Assembly: GCA_023390335.1 (NCBI GenBank)
Contig: JAEWCZ010000066.1
Coordinates: 62,001 to 126,000 of the forward strand
Length of the DNA stretch: 64,000 nucleotides
Direction of reading: 5' to 3'
Source: Bacillota bacterium
GTDB taxonomy: Bacteria > Bacillota > Clostridia > Acetivibrionales > DSM-1351
A program made the translations under genes and the position numbers. Below the pieces are notes generated by a model. It was not told where the DNA came from. It searched no databases and saw only the letters and a program-made list of their open reading frames with translations. Shown piece after piece: positions 51,453-61,372 of the stretch (position 1 is its first letter; each line of letters begins with the position of its first letter).

Positions 51453-52529
51453 ATGTCTAATTATCCAAAGACTATGAAAGCTCTAGTAGCCTACGGGCTT
51501 GGTGATTACAAATTTGAAACCGCATACCCTACACCGGAATGCGGCCCTGACGATATAATTATTAAAACTGAAGGCTGCGGTGTTTGCGCAGGAGACTTAA
51601 AGTGCCAGCACGGTGCTCCTAAATTCTGGGGAGATGAAAGCCAACCTTCCTGGGTAAAAGCTCCATTCATTCCCGGACACGAATTCCTTGGAAAGATAGT
51701 AGCAATGGGAGAAAACGTAAAAGGTTTTGAAATAGGAGACAGAGTAACAACAGACCAAATTGTTCCCTGCGGAGAGTGCAGATTCTGTAAGGACGGACAT
51801 TATTGGATGTGTCAGCCTCACAATATATTTGGCTTCCAGACTGAAAATAATGGTGGTATGGCAGAATATATACGTTTTCCAAAGACTTCAATTGTACATA
51901 AAGTGCCACAGGACATGCCACTTAATAAAGCCTTGCTGATAGAACCTTATGCATGCTCAAAGCACTGTGTTGATAGAGCACAAATAGGCTGCGACGATGT
52001 TGTGGTAATCTCTGGAGCAGGAACTCTGGGCCTTGGAATGATTACTTATGCAAGAATGAAAAATCCTAAATTACTGATTGTATTGGACATGGTTCAATCC
52101 AGATTGGATAAAGCTAAAGAATTCGGTGCTGATTTGGTTTTTAATCCTCAAAATCAGGATGTAGTAGCTGAGGTGCTAAAGCTTACCGAAGGCTATGGTT
52201 GTGATATTTATATAGAAGCTACAGGACATCCGTCCAGCGTTAAGCAAGGACTTTCAATGGTACGTAAACTCGGTCGTTTTGTAGAATTCAGTGTATTTGG
52301 TCAGGAGACAACTGTTGACTGGTCAATTATCGGAGACAGCAAGGAGCTTGACCTTCTGGGTTCACATCTCAGCCCATATTGTTACCCATTTGTAATAGAA
52401 AACATAAATAATGGAAAATTGAAAACAGACGGTCTTATTTCAAACTGTTTCCCAATTGAGGAATGGGAAAAGGCATTTGAATATGCAACTGGAAAGTATG
52501 GCGATTTCAAGGTTTGTATCACTTTCTAA
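51453..52529 (+). CDS. Zinc-dependent polyol dehydrogenase, erythritol/L-threitol type
   Basis: This 358-residue medium-chain dehydrogenase has the catalytic zinc site GCGVCAGDLKCQHGAPKFWG and PGHEFLGKIV. The structural zinc cysteines lie in CGECRFCKDGHYWMC, and the nucleotide motif is GAGTLGLGMI. Patterns such as KALLIEPYACSKHCVDRAQI, IYIEATGHPSSVKQG and GRFVEFSVFG resemble erythritol/L-threitol dehydrogenases as I recall them. It likely oxidises a sugar alcohol to a ketose with NAD. The kinase frame overlaps its end. Confidence 0.8.
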   Translation: MSNYPKTMKALVAYGLGDYKFETAYPTPECGPDDIIIKTEGCGVCAGDLKCQHGAPKFWGDESQPSWVKAPFIPGHEFLGKIVAMGENVKGFEIGDRVTTDQIVPCGECRFCKDGHYWMCQPHNIFGFQTENNGGMAEYIRFPKTSIVHKVPQDMPLNKALLIEPYACSKHCVDRAQIGCDDVVVISGAGTLGLGMITYARMKNPKLLIVLDMVQSRLDKAKEFGADLVFNPQNQDVVAEVLKLTEGYGCDIYIEATGHPSSVKQGLSMVRKLGRFVEFSVFGQETTVDWSIIGDSKELDLLGSHLSPYCYPFVIENINNGKLKTDGLISNCFPIEEWEKAFEYATGKYGDFKVCITF

Positions 52530-52558
52530 ACAAGATGGAAGCGAGGAATAATAAACAG

Positions 52559-54229
52559 ATGTCACAGTATGTGGTTGGTATTGATTTTGGGACACTTAGT
52601 GCCAGGTCAATTTTAGTTGATGTATCGGACGGGACAATTAAAGCAGCATCTTCCATGGATTATCCCCAGGGAGTTATGGAAAGAAAACTTCCAAATGGAA
52701 CTACAAAGCTGGAAGCAGATTGGGCGCTGCAATATCCTCCTGACTATATTGAATGTGCAAGCACCACATTGTTGAATGTATTCAAGGAGTCAGGCATCGA
52801 CCCTTCACAAGTTATCGGGGTAGGTACCGACTTTACGGAATGTACAATGCTTCCCACTTTGAAGGACGGTACTCCACTGTGTATGTTGGACAAATTCAAG
52901 GATAATCCCCACGCATATGTAAAGCTTTGGAAGCACCATGCAGCACAGGATGAAGCGAATAAACTCAACGAGATTGCAGCACAACGAGGAGAAGAGTTCC
53001 TTGAATTTTACGGGGGAAAAATATCATCTGAATGGATGTTCCCTAAGATATGGCAGATTTTAAATGAAGCTCCTGAAATATACGAGGCTGCCGACAGGTT
53101 TATGGAGCTATCAGACTGGATTACTTTGATGCTTACAGGTGAAGAAAAAAGGAATAGCTGTACAGCAGGGTATAAAGCAATCTGGCAAAAGAAAACAGGA
53201 TATCCCTCCAATGATTTTTTTAAAGCACTTGACCCAAGACTTGAAAATGTAATTGATACAAAAATGTCAAGAACCATATATCCTGTGGGAAGTAAAGCAG
53301 GTTGTATTACAGTAAGCAGTTCCAAATGGACAGAGCTTCCGGTTGGAACGCCTGTAGCCGTTGGCTGCGGAGATGCACATGCAGCTGTTCCAGGTGCCGG
53401 TATTACAGGCCCGGATATAATGCTTATGGTTATCGGAACATCAGGCTGCGATATGATGGCAAGCAGACAAAATATAAAGGTACCTGGAATGTGCGGAATT
53501 TGCGAAGATGGAATTCTTCCGGGATATTTTGGCTACGAAGCCGGACAATCATGTATGGGTGATCATTTTGCATGGTTTACAAAAAATTGTGTATCGGAAG
53601 AAATTTCTGCACAGGCAAAAGAAAAAGGAATGCATGTTACTGCATATCTGGACGAACTTGCCTCGAAGATTAAGCCGGGAAGCAGCGGGCTGCTAGCAAT
53701 AGACTGGTGGAATGGAAACCGTTCTGTTCTGGTTGACGTGGATTTGACAGGTGTAATGTTTGGAATGACCACCACCACTACTGCTCCCGAAATGTATAAG
53801 GCTCTTGTAGAGGCAGTAGGATATGGAAAACGTATGATTATAGACACCTTTAAAAAGTATGGAGTTACAATAGAAAAGTTATACGCAACAGGCGGAATTG
53901 CGGAAAAAAGTCCATTTGTGATGCAAACCTTTGCAGATATAATACAAATGCCTGTACATGTAACGGCATCAAAGCAGACAACCGCAATGGGTGCAGCAAT
54001 GTTTGGAGCTGTTGCTGCGGGAAGTGACAATGGAGGATACGATACCATTGAACAAGCCGGAATTGCAATGGGTGGAGGAATAAAAAATACATATTTGCCT
54101 GATCCAGAGAACAGCAAAATATATGAATTACTGTATCAGGAGTACTCGAAACTTCATGATTATTTCGGAAAAGATACTGATAGCGTAATTAAGCGTTTAA
54201 AAAATATTAAAAAAGTTACATCTTATTAA
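52559..54229 (+). CDS. FGGY-family carbohydrate kinase, ribulokinase-like
   Basis: I prefer the ATG at 52559 (MSQYVVGIDFG) with a GAGGAA site; ATG at 52535 has none. The 556-residue protein has VGIDFGTLSARSILVDVSDG (phosphate 1) and a GTDFTECTMLP segment. It also has IGTSGCDMM and TTAMGAAMFGAVAAG near the end. These fit L-ribulokinase-like FGGY enzymes, which phosphorylate ketoses. Following a polyol dehydrogenase, it probably phosphorylates the resulting ketose. Confidence 0.86.
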   Translation: MSQYVVGIDFGTLSARSILVDVSDGTIKAASSMDYPQGVMERKLPNGTTKLEADWALQYPPDYIECASTTLLNVFKESGIDPSQVIGVGTDFTECTMLPTLKDGTPLCMLDKFKDNPHAYVKLWKHHAAQDEANKLNEIAAQRGEEFLEFYGGKISSEWMFPKIWQILNEAPEIYEAADRFMELSDWITLMLTGEEKRNSCTAGYKAIWQKKTGYPSNDFFKALDPRLENVIDTKMSRTIYPVGSKAGCITVSSSKWTELPVGTPVAVGCGDAHAAVPGAGITGPDIMLMVIGTSGCDMMASRQNIKVPGMCGICEDGILPGYFGYEAGQSCMGDHFAWFTKNCVSEEISAQAKEKGMHVTAYLDELASKIKPGSSGLLAIDWWNGNRSVLVDVDLTGVMFGMTTTTTAPEMYKALVEAVGYGKRMIIDTFKKYGVTIEKLYATGGIAEKSPFVMQTFADIIQMPVHVTASKQTTAMGAAMFGAVAAGSDNGGYDTIEQAGIAMGGGIKNTYLPDPENSKIYELLYQEYSKLHDYFGKDTDSVIKRLKNIKKVTSY

Positions 54230-54258
54230 GTGAAATATTGAAAGGAAGTCTTTTGAAT

Positions 54259-55029
54259 ATGTGTAAAATCGTAGACAGATTATTGGATAAAGGGAGCATA
54301 TTAGTTGCCGGGCATAGAGGGATTGATGCGTTTTATCCTGAAAATACTCTGCTTAGCATGCAAAAAGCTCTGGATATGAAGGTTGATATGATTGAATTTG
54401 ATATGAATCTGACTAAAGATAAAGTCGTTGTCATAATGCATGACAGAACAGTCGATCGTACCACAAACGGTTCAGGTTATATTCAAGACATGACTCTCAA
54501 ACAGATAAAAGAGTTAGACGCGGGTGGAAAATTCGGTAAAGTATTCGAAGGACTTAAAGTACCTACTCTGCGCGAATTCTGCGTGTTGGTTCAACCATAT
54601 GAAAATGTGCTTTTAAATGCTGAAATAAAGGAAAAAACATATGAAACAGTAGATCTTGCTATGGAAATATTTAAAGAATACGGCTTAATGCATCGCTGTG
54701 TTTTTACTTGCTTTGACGCTTTTATTGCAGCCTATATGTATGACTCCTATGGGGTGAAGGTACAGGGCTTTCCTAAGGAAAAAATGGAGAACTTTGTTGA
54801 AGGAGAAAACGGTACTTATTCAAAATTATTTGCAGTAGGTATTGATATGAAAATAATAACTCCCGAACGTGTTCAGGAGTTTGAAAACCTTGGAATATTG
54901 CCATGGTCCTATTGCCCCGACACTGAAGAACTGGTTCATGAATCCATACGCTGCGGTGCAAGGCTCATGACTTGTAACAACCCGACTCCCGCACTTAAGA
55001 TATTGAAAGCGAAAGGACTGCACAGCTAA
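54259..55029 (+). CDS. Glycerophosphodiester phosphodiesterase
   Basis: The start at 54259 follows GAAAGGAAG. The 256-residue protein has the GDPD signature AGHRGIDAFYPENTLLSMQK with IEFDMNLTKDKVVVIMHDRT, which supply the His/Glu/Asp catalytic set. GDPDs hydrolyse glycerophosphodiesters to glycerol 3-phosphate. In this locus it may split a phosphodiester-linked polyol. No signal peptide, so cytoplasmic. Confidence 0.87.
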   Translation: MCKIVDRLLDKGSILVAGHRGIDAFYPENTLLSMQKALDMKVDMIEFDMNLTKDKVVVIMHDRTVDRTTNGSGYIQDMTLKQIKELDAGGKFGKVFEGLKVPTLREFCVLVQPYENVLLNAEIKEKTYETVDLAMEIFKEYGLMHRCVFTCFDAFIAAYMYDSYGVKVQGFPKEKMENFVEGENGTYSKLFAVGIDMKIITPERVQEFENLGILPWSYCPDTEELVHESIRCGARLMTCNNPTPALKILKAKGLHS

Positions 55030-55054
55030 ATGCTAAAAGGCCATAGATAAGAAG

Positions 55055-55756
55055 GTGATTTACGGATTGATCAGCCAATTAGCCATATTAAATGATGTAA
55101 ATGTTCTTTCCATTTGCGTCCGTATTATTCTTTCTGTAGTAATTAGCGGAATTCTTGGCTATGAAAGAGGACGTAAACGCCACCCCGCAGGTTTTCGTAC
55201 ATACATACTTGTATGCCTGGGTTCAACGATAGTAATGATGACAAATCAATATATTTACCAAACATATCATACCGGAGATATCGGCAGATTGGGAGCTCAG
55301 GTTGTGAGCGGCATAGGATTTCTGGGTGCCGGAACCATAATTATTACCGGAAGGAACCAAGTCAGGGGTCTGACTACGGCAGCCGGTTTGTGGGCTTCAG
55401 CTTGCATAGGCTTGTCAATAGGTATTGGCTTTTACGAAGGTGCAATTTTGGGCGGTACAACTATATTCTTTGTCATGACTATTTTACATAAGATGGACAA
55501 TATAATGCGTAAGAAATCCAATATGATACATCTATACCTGGAATTTGAAAACTCACTGGGATTGGGTTCATTTCTCACCCTGGCCAAGAAAAACGCTATT
55601 GACGTCATGGATGTTCAAATTGTTAAAAACAGAGGCGAGGATAAAAAAGCTATGTCTGTCCTCCTTTCGGTACAAACAAAGGAAAACCGGCCGCATACCG
55701 AGGTTTTACAATCCCTTAGCCATGCAGCGGAACTGAACTGTATTCATGAAATATAG
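55055..55756 (+). CDS. MgtC/SapB-family membrane protein
   Basis: This 233-residue protein has five helices and the family strings GILGYERGRKRHPAGFRTYI, GRLGAQVVSGIGFLGAGTII and VRGLTTAAGLWASACIG. A cytosolic tail follows. The start may be GTG at 55055 or TTG at 55067, which is better placed after GAAGGTG. MgtC-like proteins affect magnesium/phosphate homeostasis; the link with sugar use is unclear. Confidence 0.83.
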   Translation: MIYGLISQLAILNDVNVLSICVRIILSVVISGILGYERGRKRHPAGFRTYILVCLGSTIVMMTNQYIYQTYHTGDIGRLGAQVVSGIGFLGAGTIIITGRNQVRGLTTAAGLWASACIGLSIGIGFYEGAILGGTTIFFVMTILHKMDNIMRKKSNMIHLYLEFENSLGLGSFLTLAKKNAIDVMDVQIVKNRGEDKKAMSVLLSVQTKENRPHTEVLQSLSHAAELNCIHEI

Positions 55757-55803
55757 TTCTGTAAATTTTAAAAAAAGATAACATAAAGGTCTGGGGTGAT
55801 AAA

Positions 55804-56475
55804 GTGAATACGGAGGAATGTAAAATCAAATTAGTCATATTTGATGTAGATGGAGTTATATTTGATAGTGAACCTCTTCATTATCGTGCAAAATTGGAAA
55901 TTTTACAAAGCTATGGACTTAATGAGTCATTTAATCTCAAACAATACGTCGGTAAATCCAATAAGGTTTTGTGGACAAGAATCATAAAAGAAAACAACCT
56001 GAATGCGAATCCTGAAGAGTTGGAGATGCGTCAGTTTAATCTAATTCTGGGTTATGTAAAAAATGAAAATATATTACCCTCAAAGGGACTTGAGAAGTTG
56101 TTGACCGAGCTTAGAACAAATAATTACAAAATAGCAATTGCCTCATCCTCCAACAGGTACTACGTCAGTCGTGTGCTAGATTATTTCCGATTAAGCGGAT
56201 ATTTTGATTATTCTGTTACTGGAGACGAGGTAAAGTTCCAGAAACCAAGTCCTGATATCTATCAAAAAGTACTTTCTATTAGTGGAATACAAGAGGACAA
56301 TGCAATCGCTATAGAAGATTCTGCTTCCGGAGTTCAGGCAGCTGTTTCAGCAGGAATAGCATGTATTGGTTACCGGAATCCTACGTCGGGTATACAGGAC
56401 CTTTTACAGACTGCTGCCGTTATTGAAGAACTTGGGCAGGTAAAGGAGTATATTGTCCACGGATTTGAGGAGTAA
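55804..56475 (+). CDS. HAD-family phosphatase, beta-phosphoglucomutase-like
   Basis: This 223-residue protein has HAD motif I FDVDGVIFDSEPLHYRAKLE, then IASSSNRYYVSRVL (motif II), KFQKPSPDIYQKV (motif III Lys) and AIEDSASGVQAA (motif IV). The DxDGVIFDSE form is shared by beta-phosphoglucomutases and sugar-phosphate phosphatases. The start is GTG behind GGGGTG. It is the last gene of the rightward sugar operon. Confidence 0.87.
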   Translation: MNTEECKIKLVIFDVDGVIFDSEPLHYRAKLEILQSYGLNESFNLKQYVGKSNKVLWTRIIKENNLNANPEELEMRQFNLILGYVKNENILPSKGLEKLLTELRTNNYKIAIASSSNRYYVSRVLDYFRLSGYFDYSVTGDEVKFQKPSPDIYQKVLSISGIQEDNAIAIEDSASGVQAAVSAGIACIGYRNPTSGIQDLLQTAAVIEELGQVKEYIVHGFEE

Positions 56476-56517
56476 AAATCAGGCTATAATTAAGAACAGT
56501 GTTGACAATATACATTC

Positions 56518-56660
56518 AGGGGTTGTCGCAAAATTAAATTCTATCCTTTTTAACTTGTACTAGAGTATAAATTGTATCAATGGAAGCAATCATTGATATA
56601 ATTTTATACGGGAATTACCTTTGTTAAAACAGGAAAACTTTCTTTTTTGCAACAGCTCCT
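56518..56660. mobile_element. Candidate 143-bp MITE with imperfect terminal inverted repeats
   Basis: AGGGGTTGTCGCAAAA (56518-56533) is the inverted counterpart of TTTTGCAACAGCTCCT (56645-56660), with 13 of 16 positions matching. The AT-rich interior contains a further GTATCAATG/CATTGATAT hairpin and no ORF. The end sequence is shared with the element at 39117-39163. Confidence 0.5.
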
Positions 56661-56672
56661 TAATATTTTAAC

Positions 56673-57296
56673 TCACTTTTTTAACTTACTTAATATAGCT
56701 TTTTTATGTCTATTTATATAAAAACACATTAAGAAAAAAACAGTCACAGTTAATAACGCTATCAATGGTTTATAATTTAAGTAAGATTGCCCTATATTAA
56801 TCTTAACTTTATCTGTACTATCTAAATTGACATTATTAGAAGTAATTGAAACCTTGTTTTCTTCATTTATCCTCTTTTGTGCTTCAAAGTATTTTCCCTC
56901 ATTGATATATTTTTCATAACGAACTACCATATCATATGGCTCACTTACAAGTTTTAAGGTTTTATAATCACCGGATGTACTTTTAAATACCCAAGTATTA
57001 TCAACCTTATTCTCATCTAACAAAACTGCTACGACAAAATCTCCAACTTTAGGTGTTTTGTTTGTTCCATAATATTTGTCAAATTTCTGAATTGTAATTT
57101 CTGATTGTTGTATAGTCCCCATCATAACAGTAGAAGGAAGGATATTATATGTATCTTTATTGACTGTTGTTATTTTTCCTATCACGAGTGCCTTTTGATT
57201 GCCTAACATAATTGACTCTGGTATATCTCCAGCGTAAACATTTGTACTCACAAATAATATCAACATGATAATGGCAATAAACATACTTTTTCTCAT
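56673..57296 (-). CDS. Secreted, C-terminally anchored protein of unknown function
   Basis: This 207-residue protein has a signal peptide (SMFIAIIMLILFVSTNVYAG). A beta-rich domain follows, with LVIGKITTVNKDTYNILPS and TPKVGDFVVAVLLDENKVDN. A single helix near residue 180 (LIALLTVTVFFLMCFYI) and a positive tail complete it. This is an outward-facing domain held by a C-terminal anchor. The start has a GGAGGG site. No family recognised. Confidence 0.7.
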   Translation of the reverse strand: MRKSMFIAIIMLILFVSTNVYAGDIPESIMLGNQKALVIGKITTVNKDTYNILPSTVMMGTIQQSEITIQKFDKYYGTNKTPKVGDFVVAVLLDENKVDNTWVFKSTSGDYKTLKLVSEPYDMVVRYEKYINEGKYFEAQKRINEENKVSITSNNVNLDSTDKVKINIGQSYLNYKPLIALLTVTVFFLMCFYINRHKKAILSKLKK

Positions 57297-57555
57297 TAAA
57301 AACCCTCCTACAATTATTTAGTAATATCTATTTTTAAAATTCGTAACTCTTTCATCCTATTATATGATGCCCAGTTATAACTAACAATCCTATTATCTTA
57401 CATAGTTTACACGCAATGCAATATATGGTATAAAAATGTTAGGATAAACATCTACTCCATTTTTATAAACTCCATATCTTGGTATGTAGCGAAATGAGCT
57501 CACGAGTATTATTTTCGCTGTATATAAATACAATATTATTTTTAGGAGGGAAAAA

Positions 57556-58644
57556 ATGAAAAAAATATTATCAAGTATCTTAACACTGGCATTGGTAGTA
57601 TCACTTGCTGCCTGCGGGGGCAGTACAACAGACAATAGTAATTCAACTGCTGGCACTTCCACAGGGGATTCAGCCTCTAATAGCAGTGCGGCTGCTTCAT
57701 CTTTTGCAGTAGGTATGGTAACTGATGTTGGTGGAATCAACGATCAGTCCTTCAACCAGTCTGCTTGGGAAGGTCTTCAAGAGTTTTGTAAAAAAACAAA
57801 TGCAACTATTTCCTATCTGGAATCAAAGCAGGAGAGTGATTACGGAACAAACTTAGACAAGATGGCGGACCAGAATAAAAATCTCATTTGGGGTATAGGC
57901 TATGCAATGGCGGATGCATTAAAGACCGCGTCTTCCCAATATCCTGACAAGACCTATGCAATCATTGACAACTCCTATGGGGATGAGACGCCTTCTAACG
58001 TCATTGGTGTTGTGTTCAGAGCACAGGAACCATCCTTTATAGTAGGTTACGTTGCTGCTAAAACCACAAAGACAAACAAGGTTGGCTTTGTAGGTGGTAT
58101 TAAGGGCGATGTTATTGACCAATTCGAGTATGGGTACAGAGCAGGTGTTGCTTTCGCTTCTAAGGAACTCGGCAAGGAAATTACAGTTAATGTGCAATAT
58201 GCTAACAGCTTCTCAGATCAAGCAGTTGGTAAGGCAATAGCTTCTTCCATGTATACCAAGGGTTGCGATATTGTATTCCATGCGGCTGGTGGTGCAGGCA
58301 TTGGAGTTATTGAAGCAGCCAAGGAAGCTAACAAGTTTGCTATAGGCGTTGACAAGGACCAGAGCTATCTGGCTCCAAAGAATATTCTTATATCCGCTAT
58401 GAAGCTTGTGGGCAAGGCAATGGATCTAGTATCAACACAGATAAAAGATGGTAAGGAACTTGGGGGAACCACTCAGGTGTTTGGTATGAAGGAAGGGTGT
58501 GTCGGAATTCCTGAAAAAAATCCTAATGTGGATCAGAAAGTTTTGACAGATGCCAAGGCGCTTGAAGGAAAAATAATGGATGAATCAATCAAGGTTCCAT
58601 ACAATAAGGATACATTCGACAGCTACATAAGTACACTTAAGTAA
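57556..58644 (+). CDS. BMP/PnrA-family nucleoside-binding lipoprotein
   Basis: This 362-residue protein has the lipobox SLAACGGS and a Ser/Thr linker. The BMP domain has VTDVGGINDQSFNQSAWEG, GFVGGIKGDVIDQFEYGYRA, HAAGGAGIGVIEAA and GVDKDQSYLAPKNILISAMK. These match PnrA/TmpC/BMP purine-nucleoside receptors. It leads a full ABC importer operon. Its ribosome site is GGAGGG. Confidence 0.92.
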   Translation: MKKILSSILTLALVVSLAACGGSTTDNSNSTAGTSTGDSASNSSAAASSFAVGMVTDVGGINDQSFNQSAWEGLQEFCKKTNATISYLESKQESDYGTNLDKMADQNKNLIWGIGYAMADALKTASSQYPDKTYAIIDNSYGDETPSNVIGVVFRAQEPSFIVGYVAAKTTKTNKVGFVGGIKGDVIDQFEYGYRAGVAFASKELGKEITVNVQYANSFSDQAVGKAIASSMYTKGCDIVFHAAGGAGIGVIEAAKEANKFAIGVDKDQSYLAPKNILISAMKLVGKAMDLVSTQIKDGKELGGTTQVFGMKEGCVGIPEKNPNVDQKVLTDAKALEGKIMDESIKVPYNKDTFDSYISTLK

Positions 58645-58659
58645 AATTCATATAAATCA

Positions 58660-58679
58660 GGGGGGATGCACTTCCCCCC
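58660..58679 (+). terminator. GC-rich intercistronic hairpin after the BMP lipoprotein gene
   Basis: GGGGGG (58660-58665) and CCCCCC (58674-58679) close an 8-nt loop. No T-tract follows, and the ATPase gene begins 37 bases later, so it probably tunes relative expression. Confidence 0.6.
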
Positions 58680-58716
58680 AACTGTTACATTTACCAACTA
58701 AAGTATGGGGGTAACT

Positions 58717-60261
58717 ATGGATATTAGCGGACAGTTTGCAGTGCAAATGCGGAACATAACAAAATACTTTGGCGATTTTTGTGCTTTAGATAATGTCAGC
58801 CTTGATATTAAAAAAGGCACTATTCATGCAATGCTGGGGGAAAACGGTGCAGGTAAATCAACCCTGATGAATATTCTTTACGGATTGTATCAGGCCAGCA
58901 GTGGAGAGATTTATCTTAAGGGTAATAAAGTGAATATAAAAAATCCAAATGTGGCTATTGCAAACGGCATAGGAATGGTACATCAGCACTTCATGCTGGT
59001 TGAGAACTTCACTGTATCACAGAATATAATTCTTGGTAAAGAAGTTACAAACAAAGCCGGAGTCATTGATAATAAAAAAGTACGGCAAGATATTCAAGAG
59101 CTCAGTAAAAAATACGGGTTGTATGTGGATCCGGACTCGAAAATTGAGGATATTACCGTTGGAATGCAGCAGAGAGTTGAAATTCTGAAAGCACTTTACA
59201 GGGGAGCCGAAATACTGATACTTGATGAACCAACAGCAGTATTGACTCCTCAGGAAATTCAGGAACTAATCTCTATCATGCATAACCTTATTGCCGACGG
59301 CAAGACAATAATAATTATTACACACAAATTGAAGGAAATAATGGAGTCTTCTGATGTATGTACAATAATCAGAAGAGGAATGTACATAGACACAGTGAAC
59401 GTAAAAGATGTTGATGAAATGAAGCTTGCATCTATGATGGTCGGACACGATGTAAATCTACATATCAAGAAGCAGCCTGCAAAACCGCAAGAGGTTATAT
59501 TTGAAATTGATAATCTCACGGTTGCCGACCGTAGAGGAATAGACAAAGTGAAGAACCTATCTCTTTCAGTAAGAAAGGGCGAAATCGTGGGAATAGCTGG
59601 CATAGACGGCAATGGACAAAAGGAATTGGTGGAGGCCCTTATATGTCTGACAAAAGTTAAAAACGGAAAGATAAAGTTACACAACAAAGAAATACAGAAT
59701 ACAACTCCAAGGAATGTATTGGACAACAAACTTTGCACCATTCATGAAGACCGCCACAAAAGAGGCCTTGTGCTTGATTTTTCGGTAGCCGAAAACTTTG
59801 TACTGGAAAACTACCACAAGCAACCATTTTCACGTTTAGGGATATTAAATTACCAAAAAATATATTCATTTACAAAAGATTGTATAGAAAGCTTCGACGT
59901 CCGGCCTTCGGATTGTGTAGACCTGAAAGCCAGGACTCTTTCAGGAGGAAACCAGCAAAAAGTTATTATTGCCAGGGAAGTAACTAACGATCCGGACATT
60001 CTTGTTGCGGTACAGCCTACTAGGGGTCTGGATGTAGGAGCCATTGAGTATGTGCACAAATCTCTTATAAGCCAGCGTGATGAAGGAAAAGCGGTTTTGC
60101 TGATATCTTTTGAACTTGATGAAATTATGGATGTATCGGATACAATTGCTGTAATTTACGACGGAAAAATCGTAGCCACTTTCAGTAAGGGAGAAGCGGA
60201 CGAAAACACCATCGGAATGCTTATGGCAGGAGGGGGTAAAAAAAATGAAGCATATAAGTAG
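58717..60261 (+). CDS. Nucleoside ABC transporter ATP-binding protein (tandem ATPase)
   Basis: The start at 58717 is placed after a GGGGG site. The 514-residue protein is a tandem ATPase of the RbsA/NupA type. The first half has GENGAGKSTLMNILYG, a divergent DITVGMQQRVEILKAL signature and LILDEPTAVLTP. The second half has a Walker-A-like GIDGNGQKELVE and LSGGNQQKVIIAREV. In the second Walker B, 'VAVQPTRGLDVG' has Gln where Glu is usual. It overlaps the permease start by 17 bases. Confidence 0.92.
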   Translation: MDISGQFAVQMRNITKYFGDFCALDNVSLDIKKGTIHAMLGENGAGKSTLMNILYGLYQASSGEIYLKGNKVNIKNPNVAIANGIGMVHQHFMLVENFTVSQNIILGKEVTNKAGVIDNKKVRQDIQELSKKYGLYVDPDSKIEDITVGMQQRVEILKALYRGAEILILDEPTAVLTPQEIQELISIMHNLIADGKTIIIITHKLKEIMESSDVCTIIRRGMYIDTVNVKDVDEMKLASMMVGHDVNLHIKKQPAKPQEVIFEIDNLTVADRRGIDKVKNLSLSVRKGEIVGIAGIDGNGQKELVEALICLTKVKNGKIKLHNKEIQNTTPRNVLDNKLCTIHEDRHKRGLVLDFSVAENFVLENYHKQPFSRLGILNYQKIYSFTKDCIESFDVRPSDCVDLKARTLSGGNQQKVIIAREVTNDPDILVAVQPTRGLDVGAIEYVHKSLISQRDEGKAVLLISFELDEIMDVSDTIAVIYDGKIVATFSKGEADENTIGMLMAGGGKKNEAYK

Positions 60262-61372
60262 GATTATTAAAAAGCCCTTGACCGGAATTTTTCTGTCAAT
60301 TATATTAGGATTCGTTGTGGGTGCTATAGTTCTTTCAATAGCAGGATACAATCCTATAGATGCCTTCGCATCCCTGTTCAGAGGTATATTTTCAAAACCC
60401 AAATATATTTCAAATACCATAATTAAAGCTACACCTATAATCCTAACGGCCGTAAGTGTCTCTTTTGCATTCAAAACAGGTCTGTTCAACATAGGGACTG
60501 AGGGTCAGTACATTATGGGTGCTATAACTGCGGCAGTACTTGGGTATAAACTAAATCTTCCGGGACCTCTCCAAATTTTGGTAGTTGTTGCAGCAGCTGT
60601 TACGGTAGGAGCTGTCTATGGAGGATTGGTAGGATTTCTTAAGGGGCGCTTCGGAATTCATGAGGTTATAACAGGCATTATGCTCAACTGGATTGCGCTG
60701 TATATGAATAATTTCATAATTACACTGCCCGGTCTGAAAAAACCAAATGCAGAAGCCACTTATGAAATACACACTCAGACTTATACGACAGTTCTGCAGA
60801 GTTGGAAAACCTCCAAACAGGGAATTAAATGGTTAAAGGAACACCCAATCCTACAGGAAATTTTACTCAGGACAAACCTGAATTACGGCATCTTGATAGC
60901 CATAATAGTCGTAATACTAGTTACATTTTTTCTTCACCGAACCACAAAAGGATTTGAACTCCGTGCAGTAGGCTTCAACAGCGATGCGGCAGAATTCTCA
61001 GGCATGAATGTAACTTCAAAAATAATAATGTCTATGGTTATAGCCGGATCTATATCTGGTCTTGCGGGTGCTATGCAGATTACAGGCTGCGACCCCCACA
61101 GAATTTCAACACTTTCAATTTTTGAAGGAAACGGCATGAATGGTCTCTCTGTTGCACTTATTGCAGGAAGTTCGCCTGTAGGATGTATTTTTGCAGGCTT
61201 ATTTTTTAGCGGTTTAATTTACGGAGGAGGCTCAATACAATCGGATATCGGGGCTCCGTCAGAAATAATCAATATAATGATAGGTACAATTGTATTCTTT
61301 GTGGCTTTGGCGACAATATTTCCGTTAATAGTGGAAAGACTCAGGAAGAGAGGTGTTGATAATGTTAAATAG
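60245..61372 (+). CDS. Nucleoside ABC transporter permease 1
   Basis: This 375-residue protein has eight or more helices. It has FKTGLFNIGTEGQYIMGAIT and GLVGFLKGRFGIHEVITGIM, typical of the YufP/NupP half of BMP-dependent nucleoside importers. It pairs with the next permease, whose frame overlaps its end. Confidence 0.9.
   Translation: MKHISRIIKKPLTGIFLSIILGFVVGAIVLSIAGYNPIDAFASLFRGIFSKPKYISNTIIKATPIILTAVSVSFAFKTGLFNIGTEGQYIMGAITAAVLGYKLNLPGPLQILVVVAAAVTVGAVYGGLVGFLKGRFGIHEVITGIMLNWIALYMNNFIITLPGLKKPNAEATYEIHTQTYTTVLQSWKTSKQGIKWLKEHPILQEILLRTNLNYGILIAIIVVILVTFFLHRTTKGFELRAVGFNSDAAEFSGMNVTSKIIMSMVIAGSISGLAGAMQITGCDPHRISTLSIFEGNGMNGLSVALIAGSSPVGCIFAGLFFSGLIYGGGSIQSDIGAPSEIINIMIGTIVFFVALATIFPLIVERLRKRGVDNVK

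Noticed and set aside
57297..57555. Purine riboswitch before the BMP nucleoside importer
   Set aside because: I found no conserved purine-aptamer core or paired loops in this gap.
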